This document shows positions 27,830 through 36,967 of a DNA stretch of 64,000 nucleotides, piece after piece (position 1 is the stretch's first letter; every line of letters begins with the position of its first letter). The stretch covers positions 62,001 through 126,000 of the forward strand of contig JAWKUA010000013.1 of NCBI GenBank assembly GCA_041398785.1, read 5' to 3'. A model generated the notes under the pieces. That model was given only the letters and a program-made list of their open reading frames with translations, was not told where the DNA came from and made no database searches. This DNA is from Planctomycetaceae bacterium (GTDB taxonomy: Bacteria > Planctomycetota > Planctomycetia > Planctomycetales > Planctomycetaceae). The translations under genes were made by a program, and so were the position numbers.

Positions 27830-29839
27830 TCAGACGTCTGTGGCTCGCCGTTGATAGAAGTACTTCAGGACCAGAGCCTGTGACGGCTTCGGCGTAAGCA
27901 GCGTCACGGCGAAGCCAGCGAGAAATGACGTCGCAATGCTTATCACAACAGGATCAAGATTGAGCAGCTGGATGGGGACACTGAAGTCGTTGTGCTCGAA
28001 CCAGCCGGCGACGTACAGCGACAGGTGCGACAGGAACCCGGCCAGCATGCTGGCAATCGCTCCGGCGCCGGTAACACGAGGCCAGTAGATCGCGAGCACA
28101 ACTGGCGCCAGGAAGCAGGCCGCCAGACCGCTGCCACAATAGACAATGATGTTCTGCAGATACTGAGGCGGGTTCATTGCGGCCAGCACAACTCCGGCTC
28201 CCACCACCAGCGTACAGCAGTAACTCATGCGTTTGATGCTCTGTTCCGAAGCATTCGGGTTGATGTTTCGCTGATAGATGTCGCGGACAACGGACGAAGA
28301 AATCATCAGCAGAAAGCTGTCCACGGTCGACATGACGGCGGCAAACGGCGCCGCCACCAGCAGTCCCGCCAGCCACGGTGCTCCCGCGTTGCTGGTCAGA
28401 GTGACGGCCAGTTGAGGCATGACGCTGTCCGATTCGTATTCCATTCCCGGCAGCAGAATTCGAGCACAGCAGAAGATGATCACCAGCGGAAAGTAGATCA
28501 GCGAAAAATAGATGGCGACCGTGATGATCGACATGCGAAGAGTCTTTGTACTGTTGAACGCCATCAGCCGCACCATCAGTTGAGGCTGGCCGGTTCCGGA
28601 GATCGCCCACTGGAAGAAGAACGAAAACGCCAGGCTAAGCGGCAGAAATCCCAGTGCGTTGCTGACATGCGGCCCCGGCGCTGTGACGAAGGCGCCCGGC
28701 TGTCCACTGTGTCCCGGAAAAGCGGGCGGCTGCGAATCCACGATTTCCCGCACCGTCGCCGACGACGCGAACTGAATACCGCTGCCTTCATCAAGGATTC
28801 GGTCACGGTCGCCGGAATCCACAATTTCGATCACGCGCACCAGATGCGTGCCGGGGTCCCGCTGGCGGTTGAATTCCTTGTAGAGTTCCTGCTCAGCGTC
28901 AGTGAGTTCTTCCTTTGCGAAATCGACGATACTGCGTGTGCGAAAGATTCGCAGCTCTCCGTCTTCCGATGACTGCAGCCACGTTCCCTTTGGAACCACG
29001 GCGGCGTCCGTCGCCCGTTCCAGTTCAATCACTGCATAATTCGGCGGCACCATGCCGGCTATCTGCCTTGTGGCGTTTTCCAGTCCGCCGACCTGACTAA
29101 GCACCAGCGGCAGCATGATGACAACGCCGGCCACCATCACGATTCCCTGCATGACATCCGTCCAGACGACCGCATGAAATCCGCCCCACGTCGTGTAGGC
29201 GATGACGGAAATTCCAAAGACAACCAGACACAACAGATATCCAGCATCCACGCCCTGAAAAAGCGAAACACTGCGAGTCAGTTCGGCGGTCGCCTGAACT
29301 CCCGCGTGGTACATGTCGACGTCCTTCACCAGCGTTTTCAGAATCACGCTGCCGGCCTTGAACTGGCCGACCAGATTCACGCACATGAAGAACACAATCA
29401 GAGTCGTCGACAGCAATCCGAAAAACGGGCTTCCGAAACGATCGCGCAGAATGTCGGGGACTGTGATGGCGTCTGTCTTGCGAGCCACCTGGTTCAGCCG
29501 CTTGCCGAGAAATCCCATCGTACACAGTGGGAAGATCATGTAGCTGGAAATCCACAGCGCCAGCACCCAGCCGTGTGTGTAGATCAGCGAAGGAAAGCCG
29601 GTAAACGAACCTCCCGATGCACTTGTCGCGGCAAACGTCAGTGCGAGCGCCCAGACACCCAAGCTGCGGCTTCCCAGAAAATACTCACTGAGAAAACTGC
29701 GAGTCTGCAGCAGCCGGCTGGAAATCGCCGCCAGCCCGAAGACCGCCAGCATGTAGATCAGAAACGTGATCAGGGCGGGAGAATCGGTTATTGCGAGCAT
29801 TGGTACGGTGGTCATGCAATCCGCGACGGTTTCCGTCAT
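27830..29839 (-). CDS. Sodium:solute symporter (SSS family)
   Basis: This 669-residue multi-helix protein has SSS features: ATSASGGSFTGFPSLIYTHG, GFLGKRLNQVARK, and TTWGGFHAVVWTDVMQ. A hydrophilic stretch of roughly 120 residues (about 270-390) interrupts the helices, making it far longer than usual family members (about 500). The ATG at 29839 has a good GAAGGAAA ribosome site and overlaps the stop of the small DUF997 gene by ATGA, so the two are coupled. PanF-YhdT pairs have this layout, so pantothenate or another organic acid is a candidate substrate. The neighbouring lyase suggests a sugar acid. Confidence 0.87.
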   Translation of the reverse strand: MTETVADCMTTVPMLAITDSPALITFLIYMLAVFGLAAISSRLLQTRSFLSEYFLGSRSLGVWALALTFAATSASGGSFTGFPSLIYTHGWVLALWISSYMIFPLCTMGFLGKRLNQVARKTDAITVPDILRDRFGSPFFGLLSTTLIVFFMCVNLVGQFKAGSVILKTLVKDVDMYHAGVQATAELTRSVSLFQGVDAGYLLCLVVFGISVIAYTTWGGFHAVVWTDVMQGIVMVAGVVIMLPLVLSQVGGLENATRQIAGMVPPNYAVIELERATDAAVVPKGTWLQSSEDGELRIFRTRSIVDFAKEELTDAEQELYKEFNRQRDPGTHLVRVIEIVDSGDRDRILDEGSGIQFASSATVREIVDSQPPAFPGHSGQPGAFVTAPGPHVSNALGFLPLSLAFSFFFQWAISGTGQPQLMVRLMAFNSTKTLRMSIITVAIYFSLIYFPLVIIFCCARILLPGMEYESDSVMPQLAVTLTSNAGAPWLAGLLVAAPFAAVMSTVDSFLLMISSSVVRDIYQRNINPNASEQSIKRMSYCCTLVVGAGVVLAAMNPPQYLQNIIVYCGSGLAACFLAPVVLAIYWPRVTGAGAIASMLAGFLSHLSLYVAGWFEHNDFSVPIQLLNLDPVVISIATSFLAGFAVTLLTPKPSQALVLKYFYQRRATDV

Positions 29840-30165
29840 GCTGTTTCCTTCGACGCGTTTTCGTCCGAAACGGGTTCCTGCAGGTCGCAGTCCTGCATGT
29901 AGGCCAGACAGAACCAGATCGTGACCGCGTTCGCCACAAGCCACGGAAACACGATGCCCACGGCAACCCACATGGGAATGCCCAGTACCAGCGGGAATTC
30001 ATCCGGATTGACAGCCTTCGGGTAACCGAAGGTGTCGCAAATGGCCATCGTCCAGATCAGGCAGGCGATCCACATCAGCAGAATCCACTTCGCTTCGCGG
30101 CGGCTGCTGACGAAGATCGGATCGGGTTCGTACTCTGCAAGTTGTTCCGGGGTGAGATCGCTCAC
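29836..30165 (-). CDS. DUF997 (YhdT-like) small membrane subunit
   Basis: This ~109-residue protein has a charged N-terminus (DPIFVSSRREAKW) and two transmembrane helices (WILLMWIACLIWTMAI and a MWVAVGIVFPWLVANAV segment). This is the pattern of YhdT/DUF997 proteins that accompany SSS symporters such as PanF. Its stop overlaps the symporter start by four bases. The start is a GTG at 30165; another GTG at 30216 would add 17 residues. Confidence 0.75.
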   Translation of the reverse strand: MSDLTPEQLAEYEPDPIFVSSRREAKWILLMWIACLIWTMAICDTFGYPKAVNPDEFPLVLGIPMWVAVGIVFPWLVANAVTIWFCLAYMQDCDLQEPVSDENASKETA

Positions 30166-30216
30166 GAATGACGACTTTCGAGTTTCAAGTTTCGAACGTG
30201 GCACCGCAACCGGCAC

Positions 30217-30808
30217 GCTGTCGTGTCCGGTGCCATGGTCCGCACGTGCAGGATTCGCGCTGAGTGCCGAATTCGAAATATTCCATCCATGGTTGTCGCG
30301 TGTCTGAATAACCGGACGCGGTAACTCGGTTTCCGAAACAGCGACCGTGCTGAATCCGGCGAGTCACAACCAGCGGAACTTCGATGCGACGCACGTCACG
30401 GCGGTGTGATCGAGCGCCAGTGAGTCAGCACATGTGTCCTGACGACCAATGTTGTCGCAAAGCCCGCCAAATGACAAGTCGACGAAGAGTTGCGCGTCGA
30501 TCGGAACTGAGCCCGGCGGTTCCTGGCCGCATGGAAGTTCCACGCGCTGACGCCATCGGCGTTCAGTGATCTTTCAGCCGAGTATTGATGAATGGGACGG
30601 CTGCTGCCATCTGCCGCGCTTCGTGAGGGCGCTGTCATCGGGATTGCGCTGTCGTCGGGGCTGCGCTGCTGTGGGGAGGACGAGGCTCCTGCCGAACCGC
30701 TGCCGGATCGGACGTTCTGTGGCACACGCGGCTCGGCGGGAGCCTCGCCCTCCCAAACCCGGATCATTCACAGGCGTGTACGACGGGACTCAGAGAAAGC
30801 TTCCGCGA
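30217..30808. other. Intergenic region with one palindromic repeat
   Basis: Nothing coding is convincing in this stretch of about 590 bases between the DUF997 gene and the zinc-ribbon membrane protein gene. It contains the repeat at 30673-30754. The rest shows no recognisable RNA gene or promoter pair. Confidence 0.5.
30673..30754. repeat. Imperfect inverted repeat, GAGGCTCC family, copy 3
   Basis: The best-preserved copy: left arm GGGGAGGACGAGGCTCCTGC followed by CGAACCGC, right arm GCGGCTCGGCGGGAGCCTCG followed by CCCTCCC. The arms are about 27 bases and pair with few mismatches around a ~28-base centre. Related copies are at 14.3 and 24.8 kb. Confidence 0.8.
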
Positions 30809-31960
30809 TCAGCGATGGCGACCCGGCTGGTTCACGATCACGCCGCCGAACTGAGGATTGACGAGTTCACCGTTGCCGGCCACCGAATCATAGGTCAGTC
30901 GACACATCACGCCGGGCTCAACCCAGACCGCGTTAATTGGTGACTGGACCACGGGCTTCTTGCGTGTGGATGACTGCAGTCGTGTGACGATCTTAAAGAA
31001 GTCGTCGCGCGGCATGTCGTCTGCGGAGATCGTCGCAATGTGCTGATCGCTGCCGATCGTGTTGCCGGCAAACAGCAGGGCGTTGGGAACGTTCCGGCTG
31101 TCTGTGCGAAGACCGTAGACGACACAATGCATCTTGTCGGCGAACCGCTTTGTTCCCAGGTCTTCTTCGGCAGGGTTCTGCAGCATTCCGCGATTCAGAG
31201 CAGCGGCGCCGGCGGTCATGGAATCCGGATCGTCAAGCTGCCGCAGTGACTCGTCCATCGTCAGATTTTCGTCGGCCTGCGCACGAGCGGTATCGGCCAC
31301 GGCGCCGATGACCTGTGAGGCTGACGGAGAACGGTTCGGTGCTCCTTCGACCCGAAACGGCGCGGAATAGTCGATGCCTCCGATCACGACAACGGCTGTG
31401 AACATCGAACACAGTCCCCAGATGATCCCGAAAACTCGCGGACACGACGCCGGCAGATCAGCGATCGTGTTCTGCCAGACGTTGAACCACGAAATCAGCA
31501 CGTCAGCCATGTTGACTCGCGGGTCCACCTTCATGGCGTGGTAGCTGGCGATTCCATGACCGATCAGAAACGAGACCAGTCCGAGAATCAGTTCCGCAAG
31601 TGCGATGGTTCCCCGCGGACCGTCGGCGGACGGCCAGGTCGCGTGGATGATCAGGCCGGAAATAATAATCACGCCAACGCCCGTCATCAGCAGCCAGAAC
31701 CAGACGGGAACCGCCTGAAACCCGGACGGACGCGCCGCTTCTTCTTCCTCTTCCGAAACGATTCGTTCCTTCCAGGTGGTGTCCTTCATCGCGTTCTTGT
31801 CGACCGACGGATAATAGCCACAGGTCGGACACCACGAAGACAGCCCCCACGATTCCACAGACTGGCAGCGCGGACAGACCTGCTGTCCTCGGCGAGGTGC
31901 GCGTGCCGGACCACGCTGCTCGGCGGACGGCGATGCGGGAACGCTGGTTTCGACGGACAT
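30809..31960 (-). CDS. Zinc-ribbon membrane protein, unknown function
   Basis: The product of about 383 residues has an N-terminal zinc ribbon, two CxxC pairs (CPRCQS and CPTCGY), then a charged linker and three hydrophobic segments (VWFWLLMTGVGVIIISGLII, the IALAELILGLVSFLIGHGI region, and VFGIIWGLCSMFTAVVVIGGI). A mixed soluble C-terminal domain of about 190 residues follows. No specific family is recognised. The ATG at 31960 follows an AGGTG ribosome site and replaces a longer upstream frame without domain content. About 270 bases upstream lies tatC's stop. Confidence 0.65.
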   Translation of the reverse strand: MSVETSVPASPSAEQRGPARAPRRGQQVCPRCQSVESWGLSSWCPTCGYYPSVDKNAMKDTTWKERIVSEEEEEAARPSGFQAVPVWFWLLMTGVGVIIISGLIIHATWPSADGPRGTIALAELILGLVSFLIGHGIASYHAMKVDPRVNMADVLISWFNVWQNTIADLPASCPRVFGIIWGLCSMFTAVVVIGGIDYSAPFRVEGAPNRSPSASQVIGAVADTARAQADENLTMDESLRQLDDPDSMTAGAAALNRGMLQNPAEEDLGTKRFADKMHCVVYGLRTDSRNVPNALLFAGNTIGSDQHIATISADDMPRDDFFKIVTRLQSSTRKKPVVQSPINAVWVEPGVMCRLTYDSVAGNGELVNPQFGGVIVNQPGRHR

Positions 31961-32232
31961 GACACCTGCCTGCTGGTCGATCGGTTCGAAGGGACAATCG
32001 AATGATTCGATGCGTCGGCGCGGACGTCGGTGGGCCGGCCGCGTTGCACTCTCGAAACATAGGTTGCGATCCGGCACTGATCGCCTGTGATCTGAAAATC
32101 CAGGCACCCGGACAGCCGCACAATCGTCAGGTCTGAAGCATCCGGCGCAGCTGCCGCTTTCAGAGGGGTGAAAACACGCTGTCACCACATTTGCGGACGG
32201 CACTGCAGAATTGGCAGGGTCCGTCTGACGCG

Positions 32233-33363
32233 TCACTTCAGAGGGTCGCGGTCGCCGGTGAGCTGGAAGCGGCACAGATGAATTCCCGCTTCGTACAGAA
32301 TGATCAGCGGAAACATCATCAGCAGCATGCTGGTCGGATCGGCGGGCGTGAGAATCATCGACAGTACGGCAATCACCAGGATCGCCATGCGACGGTTGGT
32401 CCTGTAGCCCTCAACCGAAAAGATCCCCAGCCGATCCAGAAACAGCATGGCCAGCGGCAACTGGAAACTGATTCCGAACATCAGGGGCAGCATCAAAGCG
32501 AGGCTGATGTACTCCGACAGCCGCGGCTGCAGTGTCGTTCCGATCCAGTCGTTGAAACTGATCAGAAAACCAAGCACGAGCGGAAACACGAAGTGAAAGC
32601 AGAACAGAGCCCCGGTGATGAACAGCCCAAGGCTCATGGGCAGATAGATGTGTACGTACTTGCGTTCGTGCGGATACAGGCCGGCGGCCACAAACAGCCA
32701 GATTTGATAAAAGACCCACGGAGACGCCAGCACGAATCCTGCGATCACGCTCACCTTCACGTACGCCATAAACGCTTCTTCGACCTTGAACGTGACAGGC
32801 TGATTGAAGCGTTCGCTGGTGCGACGGAACTGGGCGAATTCCGGAGCTTTGATGATCAGCGGGACTGTCGGAGTCTGAACCGGAGCAGTCTCCGATGTGC
32901 CGTTCGCCGGCGGCGATCCCGCAGCCGCGTCGGTTCCGGTGCCCGCGTCGCTCGCCGGTTCCGGAATCAGTTCCGGTACTGCGGAGCGAAGTGCCTTCAG
33001 CAGACTGTTGACCGGAATCTGGACGACGACTTCATCTTCCGCCAGAGCTGGTTCGATCGTGTCGGAGTCGTCGCCGGAAGACTCCTCCTCCTCGTTCTTC
33101 TTCCCCGAAAAGAGGCTCTTCAGGAATTCCAGGAAGTTCACATTGGAGACATCGTCGTTTAGTTCCGGCGGCTTTTCACTCTGCATCAGCGCTTCGGTGA
33201 TCGGCTTGCGCAGCACTCCGATGATTCGATCGCCGAACAGCAGGCAGACACAGACCGCAATTGTGACACCGATCAGCGACTTCCAGACGTGAACGCGCAA
33301 CACTTCCAGGTGTTCGCCGAACGACATCGTGGTATCGTCGAAGAGATCTCGGTTGCGGGCCAT
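32233..33363 (-). CDS. tatC: Twin-arginine translocase subunit TatC with enlarged loop
   Basis: TatC is the twin-arginine signal receptor of the Tat export channel. Helix 1 follows MSFGEHLEVLRVHVWKSL, and ASPWVFYQIWLFVAAGLYPHERK and LTPADPTSMLLMMFPLIILYE are classic TatC segments. The protein is 376 residues, about 120 longer than usual, because an acidic, low-complexity insertion (roughly residues 65-180) sits in the first periplasmic loop. The Tat signals on nearby DUF1501 and BNR proteins are consistent with a working pathway. TatA/TatB are not in the window. Confidence 0.95.
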   Translation of the reverse strand: MARNRDLFDDTTMSFGEHLEVLRVHVWKSLIGVTIAVCVCLLFGDRIIGVLRKPITEALMQSEKPPELNDDVSNVNFLEFLKSLFSGKKNEEEESSGDDSDTIEPALAEDEVVVQIPVNSLLKALRSAVPELIPEPASDAGTGTDAAAGSPPANGTSETAPVQTPTVPLIIKAPEFAQFRRTSERFNQPVTFKVEEAFMAYVKVSVIAGFVLASPWVFYQIWLFVAAGLYPHERKYVHIYLPMSLGLFITGALFCFHFVFPLVLGFLISFNDWIGTTLQPRLSEYISLALMLPLMFGISFQLPLAMLFLDRLGIFSVEGYRTNRRMAILVIAVLSMILTPADPTSMLLMMFPLIILYEAGIHLCRFQLTGDRDPLK

Positions 33364-33506
33364 TTTCGCTTTCCGATGCAGCGGAACCAGGTTCCGGCCG
33401 CAGTTGGCAGCTTTGGATGTTTACGTGGCTGGTAAGTCCTGCGGGATCGCGCTATCGTGAGGCGAGCCTGGTGTGACGATCCGATCGTCGTGAAGCGGTG
33501 AAGCCG

Positions 33507-34367
33507 TTACGTCGCGCGGGTCAGTTGACGGAACCGCTCCAGCAGATCCTGAGTTACCGGTCCGGGCCTGCCATCGCCGATCGTGCGACCATCCAGACTG
33601 ACCACGGCGATGACTTCCGCTGCGGTTCCCGTCAGAAAACACTCGTCGGCAACAAAGATGTCGTGTCTCAGCAGCGGTGTCTCGCGAACTTCCAGGCCGG
33701 CTTCGCGAGCCAGTTTTATGACGGCGTTGCGAGTGATTCCTTCCAGGATTCCGGCTTCGGGCGGCGGAGTCTTCAGCACTCCCTGCTTGACGATGAAGAT
33801 GTTGTCGCCCGTGCATTCGGCCACTTCGCCCTGAGCGTTCAGCATCAGCGCTTCGACGGTCCCGGCGTCCGTGCCTTCGATCTTGGCCATGATGTTGTTG
33901 AGATAATTCAGCGACTTGATTCGCGGACTGAGCGCAGCGGAGTGATTTCGAATCGTGCTGGCCGTAATCAGAGCCATGCCGTTGTCGTAGATTTCCTGCG
34001 GATACAGGGAAATGGTATCCGCGATGATGATCACGCGCGGATCGCTGGTCCGGCGAATATCCAGCCCCAGAGTTCCCGCGCCGCGAGTGACGACAAGCCG
34101 GACGTAGCCGTCGTCGATGTCGTTCGCCGCGACCGTGTCTTCGACCGCTTTCGTCATTTCTTCCGGCGACATGGGTATCTGCAACCGAATGGCCAGAGCA
34201 CTTTCGTAAAGGCGCTCGATGTGTTCCCGCAGCAGAAACACGCGCCGGCCGTAAACCCGGATTCCCTCGAAAACGCCGTCTCCGTACAGCAGGCCGTGGT
34301 CGAACACGCTGACCACCGCCTGCTCAGCGGGAACCAGCCGACCGGAAATGTAAACCTGACGTGACAT
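33507..34367 (-). CDS. ilvE: Branched-chain amino acid aminotransferase (class IV)
   Basis: This 286-residue fold-type IV PLP transaminase has KSLNYLNNIMAK carrying the PLP lysine, VFEGIRVYGRR near the start, and EGITRNAVIKLA. It transfers amino groups in the last step of Leu/Ile/Val synthesis; a D-amino acid transaminase is the main alternative. A clear AGGAAG site precedes the ATG. The DinB gene ends 24 bases upstream on the same strand, with nuoD just before that. Confidence 0.88.
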   Translation of the reverse strand: MSRQVYISGRLVPAEQAVVSVFDHGLLYGDGVFEGIRVYGRRVFLLREHIERLYESALAIRLQIPMSPEEMTKAVEDTVAANDIDDGYVRLVVTRGAGTLGLDIRRTSDPRVIIIADTISLYPQEIYDNGMALITASTIRNHSAALSPRIKSLNYLNNIMAKIEGTDAGTVEALMLNAQGEVAECTGDNIFIVKQGVLKTPPPEAGILEGITRNAVIKLAREAGLEVRETPLLRHDIFVADECFLTGTAAEVIAVVSLDGRTIGDGRPGPVTQDLLERFRQLTRAT

Positions 34368-34391
34368 GAACTTCCTCGACGTTGCAATTCT

Positions 34392-34925
34392 TTAAAGCGG
34401 AACACCCGTCCGCGGCATTTCAGGCGTCCAATGATATCGGTAACCGGTGCCAAGCTGCATCCGTGTCAGCAGGACAATTTGGTGAGTATGTCCGACAAGG
34501 TGCGACACCGTGTGCATCAGCGCGCCCAGAACCGTTGTCTGAAAGCCCTGAATCGATCTGTCGGCTGACAGTTCCGCGACGCCGGTTTCTGAAATGACCG
34601 AAACGGCAGCCGCAACAACACGACGCAGTTCGTGCAGCAGTTGTTCGCCCGAATGCGTCCCGTCGGCGAGAAATTCCTGCTGCCGCTGTCGCTGACTCGA
34701 CCGCCGCAGAATTCCGTCAACGGCCCATTGCTGAAGATTGCCGGTCACGTGAAGCAGCAGGTTTCCCACGGAATTCAGGTCTTCGGCGGGTCGCCACCAG
34801 AGCTGCGATTCGTCCAGTTGGGCGACACAGTGCCGGATGCGGGCGAGCGACTGATTCAGCAGATGAATCCACTCCGCCTTTAGAATCGCAGGCCAGTCAG
34901 CATCGGCATCAGAAGCGGCGGACAC
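34392..34925 (-). CDS. DinB-like (DUF1572-type) four-helix protein
   Basis: The 177-residue product shows the DinB/YfiT helical pattern: LLLHVTGNLQQW and HTVSHLVGHTHQIV supply metal-ligand histidines. Such proteins are putative metal-dependent thiol-linked enzymes, mostly uncharacterised. The start is a GTG, five bases after the nuoD stop, so it is probably carried on the complex I transcript. Confidence 0.8.
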   Translation of the reverse strand: MSAASDADADWPAILKAEWIHLLNQSLARIRHCVAQLDESQLWWRPAEDLNSVGNLLLHVTGNLQQWAVDGILRRSSQRQRQQEFLADGTHSGEQLLHELRRVVAAAVSVISETGVAELSADRSIQGFQTTVLGALMHTVSHLVGHTHQIVLLTRMQLGTGYRYHWTPEMPRTGVPL

Positions 34926-34930
34926 TGCGG

Positions 34931-36169
34931 TCAGCGATCAATCTCGCCCATGACGATATCCAGCGAGCCGACGACGGCCGGGACGTCCGCCAGCGGAACG
35001 CCTTCGCACAGCTTGTCCGTGACGGACAGGTTGCAGAAGCACGAACTTTTCGCACGGGCTCGAAGCGGTTCCGCGTTTCCGTTTCCGACGACATAGAACC
35101 CCATCTGCCCGCGCGGGCATTCGGTTTCCAGATAGACCTCGTCCTTTGGAAGCTTCGTGTTCATCTTGAACGGTTCGCGATGGCTGCCTTCTGCCGACTG
35201 ATATTTTGGAATCGCCTGACGCACCAGACGAATGGCCTGCACGACTTCCAGCATGCGAACATAGAAGCGGCACCAGTTGTCACCCGTCACGACTTCGCGG
35301 GGAGCGTCGCGGAACGGCGCCACGGGAATTTCAAAGTCATAGCCTTCATACATGCGGGTATAGATCGGTTCGCCGTCGCGGCGCAGGTCGAAATTGACTC
35401 CGCTGCCGCGAAGAACTGGTCCGGTGCAGCCGTAGCTGACCGCCATCTCCGGCGACAGCAATCCAATCCCGGCCGTGCGGCTGATGAAGATGGCGTTGCG
35501 AGTCAACAGGGTGTGATATTCCCGAATGCGTTTTTCCAGCCATTGCAGAAACAACTCCACGGCTTCCAGAAGCGGCAGTCGTTCTCCTCGCCGGCTTTTC
35601 GTCAGTGCCGCCAGGCCTTCGGGCATTTCGATTTCTTCCGGAAGGTCATGCGTCGCGCCGCCGACCGTGAGATAACTGCAGGTCAGACGAGCGCCGCAGA
35701 TTTCTTCGAAGAAGTCCAGAATGATCTCGCGTTCGCGGAATGCGTACAGGAACGGGCTGAATGTTCCCAGGTCCAGACCGTAGGCTCCCATCCCGACCAG
35801 ATGGCTGGCGATGCGGCTCAGTTCCGCGATCAGCACTCGCAGGTGCATTGCCTTCGGGCTGACTTCCATCCCGATCAGCTTTTCCACAGCCAGCGCGAAC
35901 CCGAGGTTCATGTTCATGGCCGCCAGGTAATCCATGCGGTCCGTGTAGGGAATCCACTGCGGCGGCGCGAGGTTCTCGCCGATCTTTTCGGCACTGCGAT
36001 GCAGGTAACCGATATGTGGCGTGCATTCGTGAACGATTTCGCCGTCGGTTCGCAGAAGCAGTCGCAGCACTCCGTGCGTGCTGGGATGCTGCGGCCCCAT
36101 GTTGACCAGCATTTCGTCCGTCTGCACGTCGAATTCAACGATGCGGGGATCTTCGATTGTCAGGCTCAC
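34931..36169 (-). CDS. nuoD: NADH-quinone oxidoreductase subunit D
   Basis: NuoD is the 49-kDa-type quinone-pocket subunit of complex I. MLVNMGPQHPSTHGVLRLLL is its diagnostic N-terminal motif and GSLDIVMGEIDR its C-terminal one. The ~412-residue length is typical. The GTG at 36169 was chosen because AAGGA lies eight bases upstream and the result fits family length; a TTG at 36214 would lack such a site. nuoC, nuoA and nuoI lie upstream on the same strand. Confidence 0.95.
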   Translation of the reverse strand: MSLTIEDPRIVEFDVQTDEMLVNMGPQHPSTHGVLRLLLRTDGEIVHECTPHIGYLHRSAEKIGENLAPPQWIPYTDRMDYLAAMNMNLGFALAVEKLIGMEVSPKAMHLRVLIAELSRIASHLVGMGAYGLDLGTFSPFLYAFREREIILDFFEEICGARLTCSYLTVGGATHDLPEEIEMPEGLAALTKSRRGERLPLLEAVELFLQWLEKRIREYHTLLTRNAIFISRTAGIGLLSPEMAVSYGCTGPVLRGSGVNFDLRRDGEPIYTRMYEGYDFEIPVAPFRDAPREVVTGDNWCRFYVRMLEVVQAIRLVRQAIPKYQSAEGSHREPFKMNTKLPKDEVYLETECPRGQMGFYVVGNGNAEPLRARAKSSCFCNLSVTDKLCEGVPLADVPAVVGSLDIVMGEIDR

Positions 36170-36337
36170 GGAAACGATCCTTGGCTGGTAACCGCAGTTG
36201 GGCTGCAGTCGCAATACTTTGTCGCAGTTTGTTGTCAGGAGTTGCGAACACGCCGCAGTGGTCGCCGCGGTCCGGGTTCGGTGGTTTCGAGACCGTTCAT
36301 TCCACCCGCAGATGCCGACCGGCCATCGATTGGTGTC

Positions 36338-36871
36338 TTAACGACCGCGAACCCCGTGGTATTCGAGCGGGAATTGATAGTCCTTCCGCAAGGCGTGGCC
36401 CGTCCAGTCTTCCGGGCAGAGAATTCGGCGAAAGTTGGGATGGCCCGTGAATCGAATTCCCACCAGGTCGTAGGCTTCTCTTTCGTGCCAGTTTGCGATG
36501 CCCCACACGGAACTGACGGAAGGAACTTCGGGAAGACTGCCGGGTTTGTCATTTTCCCAGCGAGGCAGGATGACCTTCAGTTTCAAACGCTGCCGCAGTT
36601 CCAGGCTGGAAAGCTGATAGACAACTTCGACATGAGGCTCATGCCCGAACTTCGCGGCTTTCTTTTCATCGGGTTCCAGATAGTCGACGCCACACAGGTC
36701 ATTCAGGTGGTTGAAACGCAGCCGCTGATCATCACGGACGAATAATGCGACGTCGACAATGGAGCCGGCGGCCACTTCGATCCACGGATCGATGGCGGCC
36801 TTCGGTGCGGACCCGACAACGGACTCACCGAACTTCTCAAGCAGGATGGAATGGATCTCTTCGATGGTCAT
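36338..36871 (-). CDS. nuoC: NADH-quinone oxidoreductase subunit C
   Basis: The 177-residue protein carries the 30-kDa complex I subunit pattern: FNHLNDLCGVDYL, VSSVWGIANWHEREAYDLVGI and HPNFRRILCPEDW, ending in a DYQFPLEY segment. It binds NuoD in the peripheral arm. The ATG at 36871 starts MTIEEIHSILL; the open frame continues to 36961 without family similarity. nuoB, usually between nuoA and nuoC, is absent here. Confidence 0.95.
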   Translation of the reverse strand: MTIEEIHSILLEKFGESVVGSAPKAAIDPWIEVAAGSIVDVALFVRDDQRLRFNHLNDLCGVDYLEPDEKKAAKFGHEPHVEVVYQLSSLELRQRLKLKVILPRWENDKPGSLPEVPSVSSVWGIANWHEREAYDLVGIRFTGHPNFRRILCPEDWTGHALRKDYQFPLEYHGVRGR

Positions 36872-36967
36872 TGGCTGTCGGCTTCTGAGTCGCAGTGGAT
36901 TGCGTTCGGCGGAGTAACGGTCAGCGATGTTGCGAAAGATCGCGTCGTGCCGCTGGCGCACATTTGG

